Below are positions 1 to 8,511 of a stretch of 64,000 bases of DNA, one piece after another (position 1 is the stretch's first letter; each line of letters opens with the position of its first letter). The stretch comes from Paenibacillus caseinilyticus (GTDB taxonomy: Bacteria; Bacillota; Bacilli; Paenibacillales; NBRC-103111), in contig NZ_JAQAGY010000009.1 of NCBI RefSeq assembly GCF_027533645.1, forward strand, positions 1 to 64,000, in the 5' to 3' direction. The position numbers were made by a program, and so were the translations under genes. The notes under the pieces are model-generated. The model did no database searches. It worked only from the letters and a program-made list of their open reading frames with translations, and was not told the origin of the DNA.

Positions 1-239
1 TCGACAATATCTACGTCAGATAGTTCAAAGATGGTTTTCAGCAACAAATATTTAAACATCCGGATGGGGTCAATTGCGCTGCGTCCCTTGTCCAAACAAT
101 ATTTTGTTTCCAGTTCCTCATAGATGAAGGTAAAGTCCACCAGTTCATTAATTTGACGGAGCATGTTATCTTTCGGCACGACGATATCATACAGAGCCGC
201 ATAAGGACTCAGAACCAAGCTTTGTTGTTGTTGGATCAT
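1..239 (-). CDS. IS1182-family transposase, N-terminal part (runs off left edge)
   Basis: The reverse strand encodes 79 codons starting MIQQQQSLVLSPYAALYDIV and continuing through LRQINELVDF and GRSAIDPIRMFKYLLLK to base 1. This is the conserved N-terminal segment of IS1182-type (DDE) transposases, where the product binds the element ends before strand transfer. The start ATG is at 237-239. The catalytic DDE core lies outside the window, so activity cannot be judged. The coding GC is visibly lower than that of the flanking genes, as expected for an insertion sequence. A long hairpin lies 40 bases upstream. Family call is from remembered similarity. Confidence 0.8.
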   Translation of the reverse strand, partial: MIQQQQSLVLSPYAALYDIVVPKDNMLRQINELVDFTFIYEELETKYCLDKGRSAIDPIRMFKYLLLKTIFELSDVDIV

Positions 240-278
240 CCGTCTCACCCACTTTTCGTGATGACTTAATTATACGTC

Positions 279-326
279 AAAAAAAGCACAGCCACTTCAA
301 TTTTCTTGAAGTGCTGTGCTTTTTTA
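279..326. repeat. Long hairpin upstream of the transposase gene
   Basis: Two arms, reading GCACAGCCACTTCAA and TTGAAGTGCTGTGC, flanked by A6 and T6 runs, form a nearly perfect stem with one bulged C and a short loop. It looks like a bidirectional terminator. At the edge of an insertion sequence such a structure would block outside transcription from entering the transposase gene. It may mark the right end of the element; I cannot delimit the terminal inverted repeat without the other end. Confidence 0.6.
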
Positions 327-444
327 TAGGACGGACTTTTTCAGTGGCCTCCCGCACACGGCGTGGCTCCTTCTCTCTGCTGTGCATTCCTATCCTATAG
401 CAACCCAGACTGAAAAGCCCGGGCCGTGATCTTATCTGCGCCCC

Positions 445-1446
445 TTACACCGTTCGCCTCTGCCCAGGGTCCACGTTCTGCGCCGGCATGCTCCCGTTGC
501 GCTTCTTCATCCAATCCGCCCAGTAGGCCGTCAGAATCGGCACGATGATGGAGGTGACGATCACGCAAGCTGCGACTAAAGCGGTTGCAGACTGCGCCGC
601 AGGCATGAACTCCGGCTTCATGTTCGCAATAATCATCGGATTGGCTACCGCTGCGCCCGCCGTACTGGAGGCCGCAAGACCCGCCGTGCCGTTCCCGCCG
701 CCGATCCACTTGTCCGCCAGGATCAGCGGGATGCCCGTGATCACGATGACCGCCGCCCCCAGCAGAATCCCCAGGAATCCGGTCTGCAGAATGACGCCGA
801 GGTCGATGGAGTTCCCCAGTGCGAAACCGAAGAAGGGGATCATCGTATGGGTCGCCTTGCCGAAAAACTCTCGCAGGTCGTGATCCAGGTTGCCCAGGAT
901 GAAGCCGATCAGAAACGGCAGGACCGCGCCGACGAACAGGTGCGGCTCGAAGGAGGCCAGTCCCGTGGTGCCGAGAATCAGCATCGTCACGAGCGGGCCC
1001 GACTCGAGTGACATGAGCACGAAGGCCCCGGCCTCTTCCTTGGTGCCATACTGCTGCATGATCGAGGCGTACAGGCCGCCGTTGGTCATGTCCATCGCGG
1101 CGATCAGCGCGAGCACCGAGAGCCCCGCGAAGAAGCCTGACTGGATCCCGCCTTCCGGCAGGAATTGTCCGGCAATGAGCGCAACGATCCAGGCCACGGC
1201 AATCTTGGTGAGTACCAGCGTCCCGGATTTGCGCAGCACCGTACCGGTAGCCCTGACGTCGATGCCGGCCCCCATACAGAAGAACCAGACCGCCAGGATT
1301 GGCACGGTTCCGGTCATGAGACCGTTCGTGAAGGAACCAAAATATTTGCCCGAATCAGGCCAAAAGGTGTGTACGACCGCCCCGAGAAAAAGCGGCACGA
1401 GCATCATGCCGCCGGGGATTTTATCCAATGCTTTCTTGATAGCCAT
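445..1446 (-). CDS. kdgT: 2-keto-3-deoxygluconate permease (KdgT family)
   Basis: A 333-residue polytopic membrane protein with about ten hydrophobic segments. The sequence (start [15 protein letters not shown], internal [19 protein letters not shown] and [10 protein letters not shown]) is typical of KdgT, the proton symporter for 2-keto-3-deoxygluconate, an intermediate of pectin and uronate breakdown. Length fits the family. It ends a same-strand group: membrane AraC regulator, TctC-type binding lipoprotein, then this gene 60 bases later. A substrate-induced catabolic role is likely, but no kdgK/kdgA genes are in the window, so substrate is known only from family membership. Confidence 0.85.
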   Translation of the reverse strand: MAIKKALDKIPGGMMLVPLFLGAVVHTFWPDSGKYFGSFTNGLMTGTVPILAVWFFCMGAGIDVRATGTVLRKSGTLVLTKIAVAWIVALIAGQFLPEGGIQSGFFAGLSVLALIAAMDMTNGGLYASIMQQYGTKEEAGAFVLMSLESGPLVTMLILGTTGLASFEPHLFVGAVLPFLIGFILGNLDHDLREFFGKATHTMIPFFGFALGNSIDLGVILQTGFLGILLGAAVIVITGIPLILADKWIGGGNGTAGLAASSTAGAAVANPMIIANMKPEFMPAAQSATALVAACVIVTSIIVPILTAYWADWMKKRNGSMPAQNVDPGQRRTV

Positions 1447-1506
1447 CTGTCTTCACCACTTTCTTCCTCGGCAGCAATTATTCGCTGCTGTTCGGTTAGG
1501 GCCGGT

Positions 1507-2529
1507 CTATTTCCTGCTTAATCCGAGCTCCGGAATCAGCTTGGCGAAGGCATCGTGGCTGGCTTTCATCTGCTCCCGGAAGCCTTCGCCGTCCCGGACA
1601 AGCAGCCCGAGCCCGTTATCCTCCATATACGTTCCGAACTCTTCTTCTCCCGCCGCCTTCATGAACGCATCCGCCAGCACCGCCGTCACCTCATCCGGCG
1701 TATCCTTCGGCACAGCCAGCCCCCTCCATGTACCGGTGAACTGGACGCTGAGGCCGGTGGCCTCCTTCAACGTCGGCACACCGGGCAGCGCCCTGGACGG
1801 CTGCTGGGCATTCACCGCCAGCGTGCGGAGCTTCCCCTGTTCCACATAGGTCTTCACTTCCGCCGGACTCACCGGCACCGCGTCGACGAAGCCGCTCAGC
1901 AGCGCGGATACGGCGGGTCCCGCTCCCTCGAACGGAATATGGCTGAACTTGACCCCCGTGCCCTTCTCCAGGGTGGCTGCCGCCAGATGCCAGATGCTGC
2001 CGGTTCCCGCGTTGCCCATCTTCACCTTTCCTGGATGCGCTTTCGCAAAATCGAGAAACTCCGCCGCCGTTCTCCATGGCGCCTCTACCCTCACGGTAAT
2101 GGCCGACGGGTCCAGATTCGTCTGGGCGATCGGCTTGAAGTCCTCGTAGGTGACCGGCAGCAGTCCCAGATGCGGCAGCGTCGTCAGCTCCGCCACGAGA
2201 TAGGTGACCGTGTAGCCGTCCGCCTTGGCCCCCGCGCCTTCCATCAGCCCGATGGAACCGCCGCCGCCCGTCCGGTTCACCACCGTGATCGGCTGGGGCA
2301 GATGCTTCTCCGCCGCCTTCGCCAGCGCTCTGGCCGTCAGGTCCGTACCGCCTCCGGCGGCATACGGGACAATCAGGGTGATCGATTTCCTGGGAAATGC
2401 CTCCGGCCCGCTGCCTGTCCCTTTCGCCGCAAACCACTCACCCGTACAGGCTGTCAGCAGCAAAAGGAGTGAAGCGGCAGCACCGGCCCTCCGCAGGCGG
2501 CGGCTCCATCGTCTTGTTATCACGTTCAT
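1507..2529 (-). CDS. TctC/Bug-type substrate-binding lipoprotein (orphan)
   Basis: 340 residues. An N-terminal signal with the lipobox LLTAC (Cys about residue 28) predicts lipoprotein export and anchoring. The mature part carries the family signature of tripartite tricarboxylate transporter receptors: KSITLIVPYAAGGGTDLTAR, then MGNAGTGSIWHLAAA and HIPFEGAGPAVSALLSG. These proteins bind carboxylates outside the cell and normally hand them to TctA/TctB membrane subunits. No tctA or tctB is nearby; the adjacent membrane protein is the unrelated KdgT-type permease. The lipoprotein may therefore work with a remote transporter or act as a sensor input for the upstream membrane regulator. Those roles are inference. 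Confidence 0.85.
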   Translation of the reverse strand: MNVITRRWSRRLRRAGAAASLLLLLTACTGEWFAAKGTGSGPEAFPRKSITLIVPYAAGGGTDLTARALAKAAEKHLPQPITVVNRTGGGGSIGLMEGAGAKADGYTVTYLVAELTTLPHLGLLPVTYEDFKPIAQTNLDPSAITVRVEAPWRTAAEFLDFAKAHPGKVKMGNAGTGSIWHLAAATLEKGTGVKFSHIPFEGAGPAVSALLSGFVDAVPVSPAEVKTYVEQGKLRTLAVNAQQPSRALPGVPTLKEATGLSVQFTGTWRGLAVPKDTPDEVTAVLADAFMKAAGEEEFGTYMEDNGLGLLVRDGEGFREQMKASHDAFAKLIPELGLSRK

Positions 2530-2647
2530 GCCTCTCTTCTATTGTAGGATGTGCCCTATCACCTCCCGGGGTTATGGATGGTTATCAAGTTCACCACAGC
2601 ATAACGGGAGTGTAACGCATACCGGTCCATCGGCCAATCGTTCAATC

Positions 2648-4975
2648 TTACTTCAGATCCTCCGATATGCCGGACGGGCGGGATATCGGCCGATCTGCAT
2701 ACCCGCCGGAAGATTTGGCACCTTCCCGGTACCTGCCCGGCGTAATGGATTTCACCTTGCGGAACACACGGATGAAGCTGTTCTCGTTCTGGTAGCCGAC
2801 CTGCAGGGCGATGTCCGCGATCTTCATCGGGGTCTCCTCCAGCAATCTGCAGGCCTTGTCGATTCGAAGGTGCGTCAAATAGTCGTAGATCGTGCTCCCC
2901 GTCTCTTCCTTGAACATGCCGCTCACGGACGAGATCGCCATCCCTACACTGTCCGCGATATCCTGCAGTCCGATATTCTGCTCCAGGTGGTCCGCCATAT
3001 AGTTCTGCATCCGCTGCACGAGCTGGTATTCTCTCGTCTGTCTCCGGCTGCCAAGCCCTTCGGCCACAGCGGTCAGGCTGTGTTCGAGCAGGCCCGCAAT
3101 CTCTTCAAGCGCCAGGGCGGCGCCTTGGCCCGGGGTATAATCGGCCAGCTCGGCCGGAGGAACCAACCCGTGAATGGCAGCGGTTCTCAGCAGTTCTTCT
3201 ACGAGCGCATCGACCTCCCTGTACACGCAGGAGGGCCTCGCTCCGCGCGCCCGGAATGCCTCCGTCCAGTTCCGGGCCCACTCTCCCCATGACCGGCCGC
3301 CTCCAGCCGCCAACGCGCTGAGCCCGTCCGCCAGCCCTGCGTCCCCGCGAACGGACGGCTCGTCCTTCTCTGCAAGGTTCATCGCTGCCGAGTAGACCTG
3401 AATGCTGCCGTACCCGGCATAGAGCCGGTACGATACCGCCTCTCTCGCCTCCGCTAAGGAGCGGGCAGCCTGGGTAACCATCGGTACGGCCGTACCGATG
3501 CCGACCGATACCGACATGTTCAAATACTGCGAGAGCGCATCCCGCAGACGCACGGCTTCGTGCCGCAGTGCCTCGGAACCTTCCCCTGTCTCCGCATTCC
3601 TCGGCTGCAGCAGTACGGCGGCCCCATCCAGCCCATCCCCAATACTGACCGCCCGCCAGGCAGGCTCCAGGGCCTCCAACAGAATATTATTCATGGCATA
3701 CTTCAGTAGTCTCCGGTCTTCCTCCGGATAACGTGCAGCCCACTCCCCGTACCGGTCGATGGATACGACGAATACCGTCAGGTCCCCGTTCCTCCATTCC
3801 TGAAAATACTGCTCCCACTTGGCCTGCGCCTCCCGGGCGCCGAGACGTCGGGCCAGCAGATCCTCAAGAAACTTGGCCCGCAGCTCCGGCAGACTCTGCC
3901 GGGCGACCATCGACTCTCTGTGCCAGTCCTCCACCAGTTTGCCGATGACCGGTTCGAGTTCATACAGATCTCCCTGTGCAACCTCGTTTCTTTGCACCGG
4001 ACGCAGCAGCTTTTGAATCCGCTTCAAGGGCCGAAAGGCAGCGTAATTATAAGAATACACGGCAGCGCAGCCCACCGTGATGGAGAGCAGTGAGAGCAGC
4101 AGCATCATGTCGCGGGCCAGCTTGGCATTCTTCAGCAGTTTCTCCAGCGGCACGAGGGAGATCAGTCTCCAGCCCGTCACGTCAGAGAAAGTCTGGTTGG
4201 CCATATACTCCTGCCCGTCCGCCTTCACATAGGCGAACGGCCGGACGTCGAGCCCCTCGGTCACGCCGTGCATCTCGGGGAGCGGTATCGGGATATTCAG
4301 CTTCGGATAGATGAGGTCGCCCTCCAGGTTGTAGACATACAGATAGTTCGTTGAAGGCGTGTACATCTTCGAGAACAGCCGGTCATAGTCCAGGTTGACG
4401 ATCACGGCACCAGTGACCTGCCCGTCCTCCCGGACTGCTCTCGCCAAGCTGAGCAGCTCGGTCTGTCCCGCACCCGCCGGGCCGCCTATACTTCTGCGCT
4501 TCACCAGCAGGGGCTTGTCGTTCAATTCCTGGAGCCAGGCGTCCCACGGCTCCCCCTCACCCCAGAGGGCTTGGTAGCCGTCCAGACTCGATACACGGGA
4601 ACGGCCTTCCTTGGCCAGCACTTCAATCGAGTGCAGATCCGGTTTCTCGGCGAGGGCCAGCAGGTAAGCCTGAAGAGGGGCCGACCGGGCTCCCCGCTCC
4701 GAAGCATCCGCCCCGATGAAGCCCAGTGCGGACTCATAGTAAGACACATCGACGGCCTTATTGTCCGCCTCCCGGAACGCCCGGTTGGTCACATCCAGAT
4801 TGATCTGGAGCAGCTCCACATTCGGCGTATTGAGCTCCGTATCCAGCACCCGGCGGTACTCGGCATAGGAGAACAGGCCGATCGCGCCGATGCATACCGA
4901 GATGCAGAGAGCAAGTAGTAGGATCAGCCTCGTTCTTTTGTTCGCCAGCATATATTTGAACCGGATTCGGAGCAT
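2648..4975 (-). CDS. Membrane-bound AraC-family transcriptional regulator
   Basis: 775 residues from the ATG at 4975; the frame stays open upstream to 5128, but only 4975 has a Shine-Dalgarno-like run (AAGGGCGGCGG). It has an N-terminal membrane segment (LILLLALCISVCIGAIGLFS), an extracellular Cache-like sensing part of roughly 260 residues, a second membrane segment (MMLLLSLLSITVGCAAVYSY), a cytoplasmic middle region, and a C-terminal AraC helix-turn-helix pair (QNIGLQDIADSVGMAISSVS, then IADIALQVGYQNENSFIRVF). This layout is common in Paenibacillus next to sugar or carboxylate uptake genes. It lies 118 bases upstream of the TctC-type lipoprotein gene on the same strand and probably controls it and kdgT. 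Confidence 0.9.
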   Translation of the reverse strand: MLRIRFKYMLANKRTRLILLLALCISVCIGAIGLFSYAEYRRVLDTELNTPNVELLQINLDVTNRAFREADNKAVDVSYYESALGFIGADASERGARSAPLQAYLLALAEKPDLHSIEVLAKEGRSRVSSLDGYQALWGEGEPWDAWLQELNDKPLLVKRRSIGGPAGAGQTELLSLARAVREDGQVTGAVIVNLDYDRLFSKMYTPSTNYLYVYNLEGDLIYPKLNIPIPLPEMHGVTEGLDVRPFAYVKADGQEYMANQTFSDVTGWRLISLVPLEKLLKNAKLARDMMLLLSLLSITVGCAAVYSYNYAAFRPLKRIQKLLRPVQRNEVAQGDLYELEPVIGKLVEDWHRESMVARQSLPELRAKFLEDLLARRLGAREAQAKWEQYFQEWRNGDLTVFVVSIDRYGEWAARYPEEDRRLLKYAMNNILLEALEPAWRAVSIGDGLDGAAVLLQPRNAETGEGSEALRHEAVRLRDALSQYLNMSVSVGIGTAVPMVTQAARSLAEAREAVSYRLYAGYGSIQVYSAAMNLAEKDEPSVRGDAGLADGLSALAAGGGRSWGEWARNWTEAFRARGARPSCVYREVDALVEELLRTAAIHGLVPPAELADYTPGQGAALALEEIAGLLEHSLTAVAEGLGSRRQTREYQLVQRMQNYMADHLEQNIGLQDIADSVGMAISSVSGMFKEETGSTIYDYLTHLRIDKACRLLEETPMKIADIALQVGYQNENSFIRVFRKVKSITPGRYREGAKSSGGYADRPISRPSGISEDLK

Positions 4976-5151
4976 CCTGCCGCCGCCCTTCTTCTGTCCT
5001 CTATGACAGAATTTCTCTCTTATTCTATTTATTCTGATCCGGTTGAAGGGGGAAGTCAAGGAATGGAGGCATTGCGACCCAAGACCTGCAGCGGACGGCC
5101 CGCATCCGTGTAGAATTATGTCGAACAACTCTATGATTCGGGCCTATCCCC

Positions 5152-5160
5152 TGATATAAT
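5152..5160 (+). promoter_or_regulatory. Extended -10 promoter for the SLH protein gene
   Basis: TGATATAAT is an exact TGN extended -10 element (5152-5160), 31 bases before the proposed TTG start. No good -35 hexamer is visible, as is usual for extended -10 promoters. Assignment is by sequence match and position only. Confidence 0.5.
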
Positions 5161-5191
5161 AGCTTGGAAATGCTAGCCAAGGAGGCTTATC

Positions 5192-6061
5192 TTGTTGAAA
5201 CGTTATCCATTCTGTCTCAGTTTGCTCCTCGCCGCTTCCTTGACCACACAAGCGGGCGCGGCCGCTCTTCTGCCGCCGGAGGCCCAGCAGTCCTATGCCC
5301 GGACTGAGCTTCAGGAGCTGGCTGACCGGGGCGTGTTGGGGGACGCGTTTCTGGCCCGGCCCCGGGAGGCGATCAGCCGCGAAGACTTCATCGGGGTGCT
5401 CGTCAGAGCGCTGGCGCTTGATGTGAGCTCGCTGCCTGCGGTGCCGACCTTCACCGATGTGCCGGCTGGCCACCCGTCTTATCCATACATAGAAGCCGCT
5501 GTGAAGGCCGGACTCGTCCAAGGTATCGGCGGCGGTCTCTTCGGAAGCGGACTGCCGCTGAACAGGGAAAGCATGGTGGTCCTGTATGTGCGCGCCCTGG
5601 GTCTGCCGAGCGGCGGCAAAGGCAGCCTGCTGACGTTCACGGACAAGGACGCCATCTCCCCGTGGGCGCTCGATGCGGTTGGCGCCGCGGTGGAATACGG
5701 CCTGATCTCCGGCTTCCCGAACCATGAATTCCAGCCGCAGGGAACGACGACGCTCGAACAGGCCGCTTCCGTCACCGCGCGGTATATCCGCGCGGAGGAA
5801 GCGGCTGCACAGGACAAGAAGCCGGAAGAGCCCAAAGAACCGGAGCCGGCCCTGGTTCAGCCGGACCCTGGCGGCAGCTCCTCCTCCTCGGGCGGCAGCG
5901 GATCCAGTTCGGGTTCGTCTGACGGAAACGGCAGCCCGGACTCCGCTTCGGACCACCACGATGACGATGTTCGTGATCATGACAACGATTCCGATGACTC
6001 GGAACCGGCACCTGTACCGTCTCCAGAGACAGGAGACGTCGAAATTATCCAAATCTATTAA
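5192..6061 (+). CDS. Secreted protein with S-layer homology (SLH) domains
   Basis: 289 residues from a TTG start preceded by AAGGAGG (5179-5185); the next codon is also TTG and could be used instead. A signal peptide (LSLLLAASLTTQAGAAA) is followed by about three SLH-like modules, roughly residues 35-205, with motifs such as ISREDFIGVLVRAL, FTDVPAGHPSYPYIEAAVKA and AVEYGLISGFPNHEFQP. SLH modules tether proteins to pyruvylated cell-wall polymer. The tail is low complexity: a Pro/Glu stretch, a Ser/Gly linker, then an Asp/His-rich part that may bind cations. The next gene, an S41 protease, begins 17 bases after the stop, so the two are likely co-expressed at the cell surface. Confidence 0.88.
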   Translation: MLKRYPFCLSLLLAASLTTQAGAAALLPPEAQQSYARTELQELADRGVLGDAFLARPREAISREDFIGVLVRALALDVSSLPAVPTFTDVPAGHPSYPYIEAAVKAGLVQGIGGGLFGSGLPLNRESMVVLYVRALGLPSGGKGSLLTFTDKDAISPWALDAVGAAVEYGLISGFPNHEFQPQGTTTLEQAASVTARYIRAEEAAAQDKKPEEPKEPEPALVQPDPGGSSSSSGGSGSSSGSSDGNGSPDSASDHHDDDVRDHDNDSDDSEPAPVPSPETGDVEIIQIY

Positions 6062-6077
6062 AGGAGCTCCCTTACTT

Positions 6078-7799
6078 ATGACAGCAAGACGCCTGCACTC
6101 CCTGCTATTATCCGCTTTCCTTGCCGGCAGCCTGCTGGTTGGGGCAGCTGCGCACCCTGCCCCGGCAGCAGCTGAAGACGAAGATAGGGTCTGTGCTCCG
6201 GCCGGAGAAGAGACCGTTTCTTCGGACGTGTATGACGGTAGCATCGACCCGCTGCCGCAGACCGATCTCGAGATGGTACGTATGTGCCTGCAGAATAACT
6301 ATCTGTATGAAGTGCCTGCCGACATCCTGAGGATGGGTTCCATCGAAGACATAATCGCCGCGGTGCAGGTACAATTTGGCGATCCTTACACGAGATACAT
6401 GACAGCGGCAGACTACGAGACCTACCTCGGGCGCATCAACCGGGAGTACGCGGGAATCGGCACTTTCATTCAAGGCGCTTCCGGGGGATTGGTCATTACG
6501 GAGGTGTATCCGCACACACCTGCCCAAGAGGCCGGTCTGCTGGCAGGCGATGTCATCAAAGCTGTAGATGGGGCCATCCTTGCCGGTATGCCCGAAGCGG
6601 AGGCGTCAGCCCTCCTGAGAGGTGAGCCGGGGAGTATCGTTCATCTATCCGTCCAACGGGGTGACCAGACTATTGAAATTCCGGTAACCCGGGAATACAT
6701 CGATCTGCCCGTAGTGACGGGAGCCCTGCTCGATGGCCATATCGGTTATATCCGGATAGCGACCATGGCAGACGATACGACGGAACAATTTCTGTCCGCA
6801 TCCGACAGCTTGACGCAAGAGCAGCCCGACAGCTACATTCTTGACCTGCGGGGGAACACGGGGGGAATGGTACTGCCCGCCGTGGAGATCGCCGATTTCC
6901 TGCTTCCTCCCGGCAGCGGAATGATTCAATTGAGCACCAGGCAGGATTGGAACGCTTTAGAATCGGCCTCCGGTCCCCTTTGGGATCCCGGCAAGCCCGT
7001 CTTCCTGCTGGTCGACCGTCTTACTGCCAGCGCGGCGGAGCTTCTGGCCTCATCTCTGCAAGAGAACCACGCGGTCTATACCCTTGGAGAAACCACGTTC
7101 GGCAAAGGAGTCAGTCAACTGCACATCCCGCTTCCTGAAGGAGGCGTCCTGCTCCTCACAGACATGGAATTTCTCGGGGGTGTCAGCGGTGAGAGCTATA
7201 ATCACATCGGCCTGAAGCCCGACCTGTCCCTGGCTTCCCTGCCTGCGGAAGACTGGGTGAAGATCGCCGAGATGCTGCTTCACCCTGAAGCGGGTACGAA
7301 GGATGGCGATCTTCGACTTCGACTGGGCAGCCAGCAGCTACAGCTGTCTGGGGAGAGCCTCCGGCTGGAGCAGAACACAGCCGCCTTCCGCCATTTGCTC
7401 CAGCAAGCGGAACCCGGCTCCGTAGAGATAAGAAGCGGTGCTGCCTGGATTCAGGCCGGCGGGGCAGCGCTGGAGAAGCGGTGGCCGCTGTACTACCCCG
7501 GGTTCAAGGACATGGGTACCTTGGAGCAGGTGCCGCTGGACAAGACCTTCCATGTCGTCTTCTCGCAGAGCATGAACCCGGATTCCGTCATGGCGGACCG
7601 CGTGCGGCTGACCGAGAAGGAGACGGGGCATGCGGTGCCTGTGGAGGTCAGCTGGAGCCGCGCAGATGAGCTGCATGTCGTACCCGCGGAGCCCTTGAAG
7701 GCAGGCACAGCGTACTGGCTGGCAATACAGCCTCCGATGCAGTCCGCCCAAGGATCCCCTCTGAAGAGCGGCGCCGTGCTTGAAGTAACGGCGGAATAG
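6078..7799 (+). CDS. S41 family C-terminal-processing-type protease with PDZ and Ig-like tail
   Basis: 573 residues from ATG 6078, with AAAGGAG overlapping the previous stop codon. Order: signal peptide (LLLSAFLAGSLLVGAAA), helical N-terminal part, PDZ domain about residues 115-200 (GIGTFIQGASGGLVITEVYP), then the S41 core with DLRGNTGG, the nucleophile Ser318 in LTASAAEL and the general base Lys343 in TFGKGV. After the core, from about residue 475, lies a Big_5/SbsA-type Ig-like domain (FHVVFSQSMNPDSV), unusual for CtpA-type enzymes and typical of surface proteins. Together with the upstream SLH protein this suggests processing of surface-layer proteins. The substrate is unknown. Confidence 0.88.
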   Translation: MTARRLHSLLLSAFLAGSLLVGAAAHPAPAAAEDEDRVCAPAGEETVSSDVYDGSIDPLPQTDLEMVRMCLQNNYLYEVPADILRMGSIEDIIAAVQVQFGDPYTRYMTAADYETYLGRINREYAGIGTFIQGASGGLVITEVYPHTPAQEAGLLAGDVIKAVDGAILAGMPEAEASALLRGEPGSIVHLSVQRGDQTIEIPVTREYIDLPVVTGALLDGHIGYIRIATMADDTTEQFLSASDSLTQEQPDSYILDLRGNTGGMVLPAVEIADFLLPPGSGMIQLSTRQDWNALESASGPLWDPGKPVFLLVDRLTASAAELLASSLQENHAVYTLGETTFGKGVSQLHIPLPEGGVLLLTDMEFLGGVSGESYNHIGLKPDLSLASLPAEDWVKIAEMLLHPEAGTKDGDLRLRLGSQQLQLSGESLRLEQNTAAFRHLLQQAEPGSVEIRSGAAWIQAGGAALEKRWPLYYPGFKDMGTLEQVPLDKTFHVVFSQSMNPDSVMADRVRLTEKETGHAVPVEVSWSRADELHVVPAEPLKAGTAYWLAIQPPMQSAQGSPLKSGAVLEVTAE

Positions 7800-7804
7800 A
7801 TCCC

Positions 7805-8056
7805 TTACACAAACCAAATACCCCCATTTCCCGTCAGGCGGCGCAAGTTCTCACACCGGCCCGACCGGGAGACGGGGGTTCTTTGGAATGGATACAAATG
7901 AATGGGTGTTCCAGGCCTACAATCCACGAGCCCCATCCCTATGGAAATAATGAGGATCCAGATCATCCAGTATTGGCCAAAGAAAGTCTCGGATTTGCAG
8001 AAGAGGATCATAAAGAATATAAAGAACTGCCAGTGGATGAGATACTTTACGTCCAT
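7805..8056 (-). CDS. Small predicted membrane protein, unknown
   Basis: 83 codons starting MDVKYLIHWQFFIFFMILF, with a purine-rich ribosome site (GGAGGGGGAG) about 7 bases before ATG 8056. The first half is strongly hydrophobic (one or two membrane segments, second one MIWILIISIGMGLV); the second half is basic and without recognisable motif. It converges on the S41 protease gene with only 5 bases between stops. I do not recognise the family. The good ribosome site and hydrophobic pattern argue for a real gene, but the C-terminal part looks like translated intergenic sequence, so a frameshifted longer gene or a spurious ORF remains possible. Confidence 0.35.
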   Translation of the reverse strand: MDVKYLIHWQFFIFFMILFCKSETFFGQYWMIWILIISIGMGLVDCRPGTPIHLYPFQRTPVSRSGRCENLRRLTGNGGIWFV

Positions 8057-8080
8057 GTTTCTCTCCCCCTCCATATGTCC

Positions 8081-8396
8081 TCAGCCGTTCCTTCCACTCC
8101 CCGCCATAGGAACGGACCACCCCGAGCGTGCCCCAAGCGAAACAATCCGGGCCGTATGATGCCGGCCGTGCCAAACGAATCTCTGCAGAGCCGTATCCAG
8201 ATTCATGACGCCATGAGCGGGACTTGTGAATGTCCGCTGGAACTCCGGCGGCTCTAAGGAGCGGAGCAGCACGGCAAACCGGCTGTGCAGTGCCTGCAGC
8301 AGCATCAGCGAATCTTCGACCGGCGTATCGTAATCATCGCTCCGAAATACAAGAAGGCAGGATCGAGCTCTGGCGAGATATAAATTCTAGCATTTT
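8081..8396 (-). pseudogene. DinB/YfiT-like metal hydrolase remnant
   Basis: One reverse frame reads DDYDTPVEDSLMLLQALHSR, then RFAVLLRSLEPPEFQRTF and, near the end, RFVWHGRHHTARIVSL. The PVEDSL/LLxALHxR/LLRSL pattern and the WHGRHHxAHI-like motif match the C-terminal half of YfiT/BstA-type DinB proteins (bacillithiol S-transferase-like metal proteins). A TAG stop lies directly upstream at about 8397 and there is no start codon for a full protein, so about the first half, including the first metal-ligand His, is missing. This is a decayed copy; the identification rests on remembered motif similarity. Confidence 0.6.
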
Positions 8397-8511
8397 AAAT
8401 AAATTCGCCCGGCCGCGGCTAATCTCCTTTCCCCCAGCAATTTTGTACAATACGCCTTGAGGTGAATCCCCGTACAATGATACCAGTCTTACTCACAGGA
8501 GGGATCGCGCG

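Noticed and set aside
2225-3292. 355-codon plus-strand frame over the TctC and AraC genes
   Set aside because: Spans two well-supported genes on the other strand and has no domain pattern.
5724-6077. N-terminal extension of the S41 protease frame
   Set aside because: It overlaps the SLH gene end in another frame; ATG 6078 has a ribosome site and is followed directly by a signal peptide.
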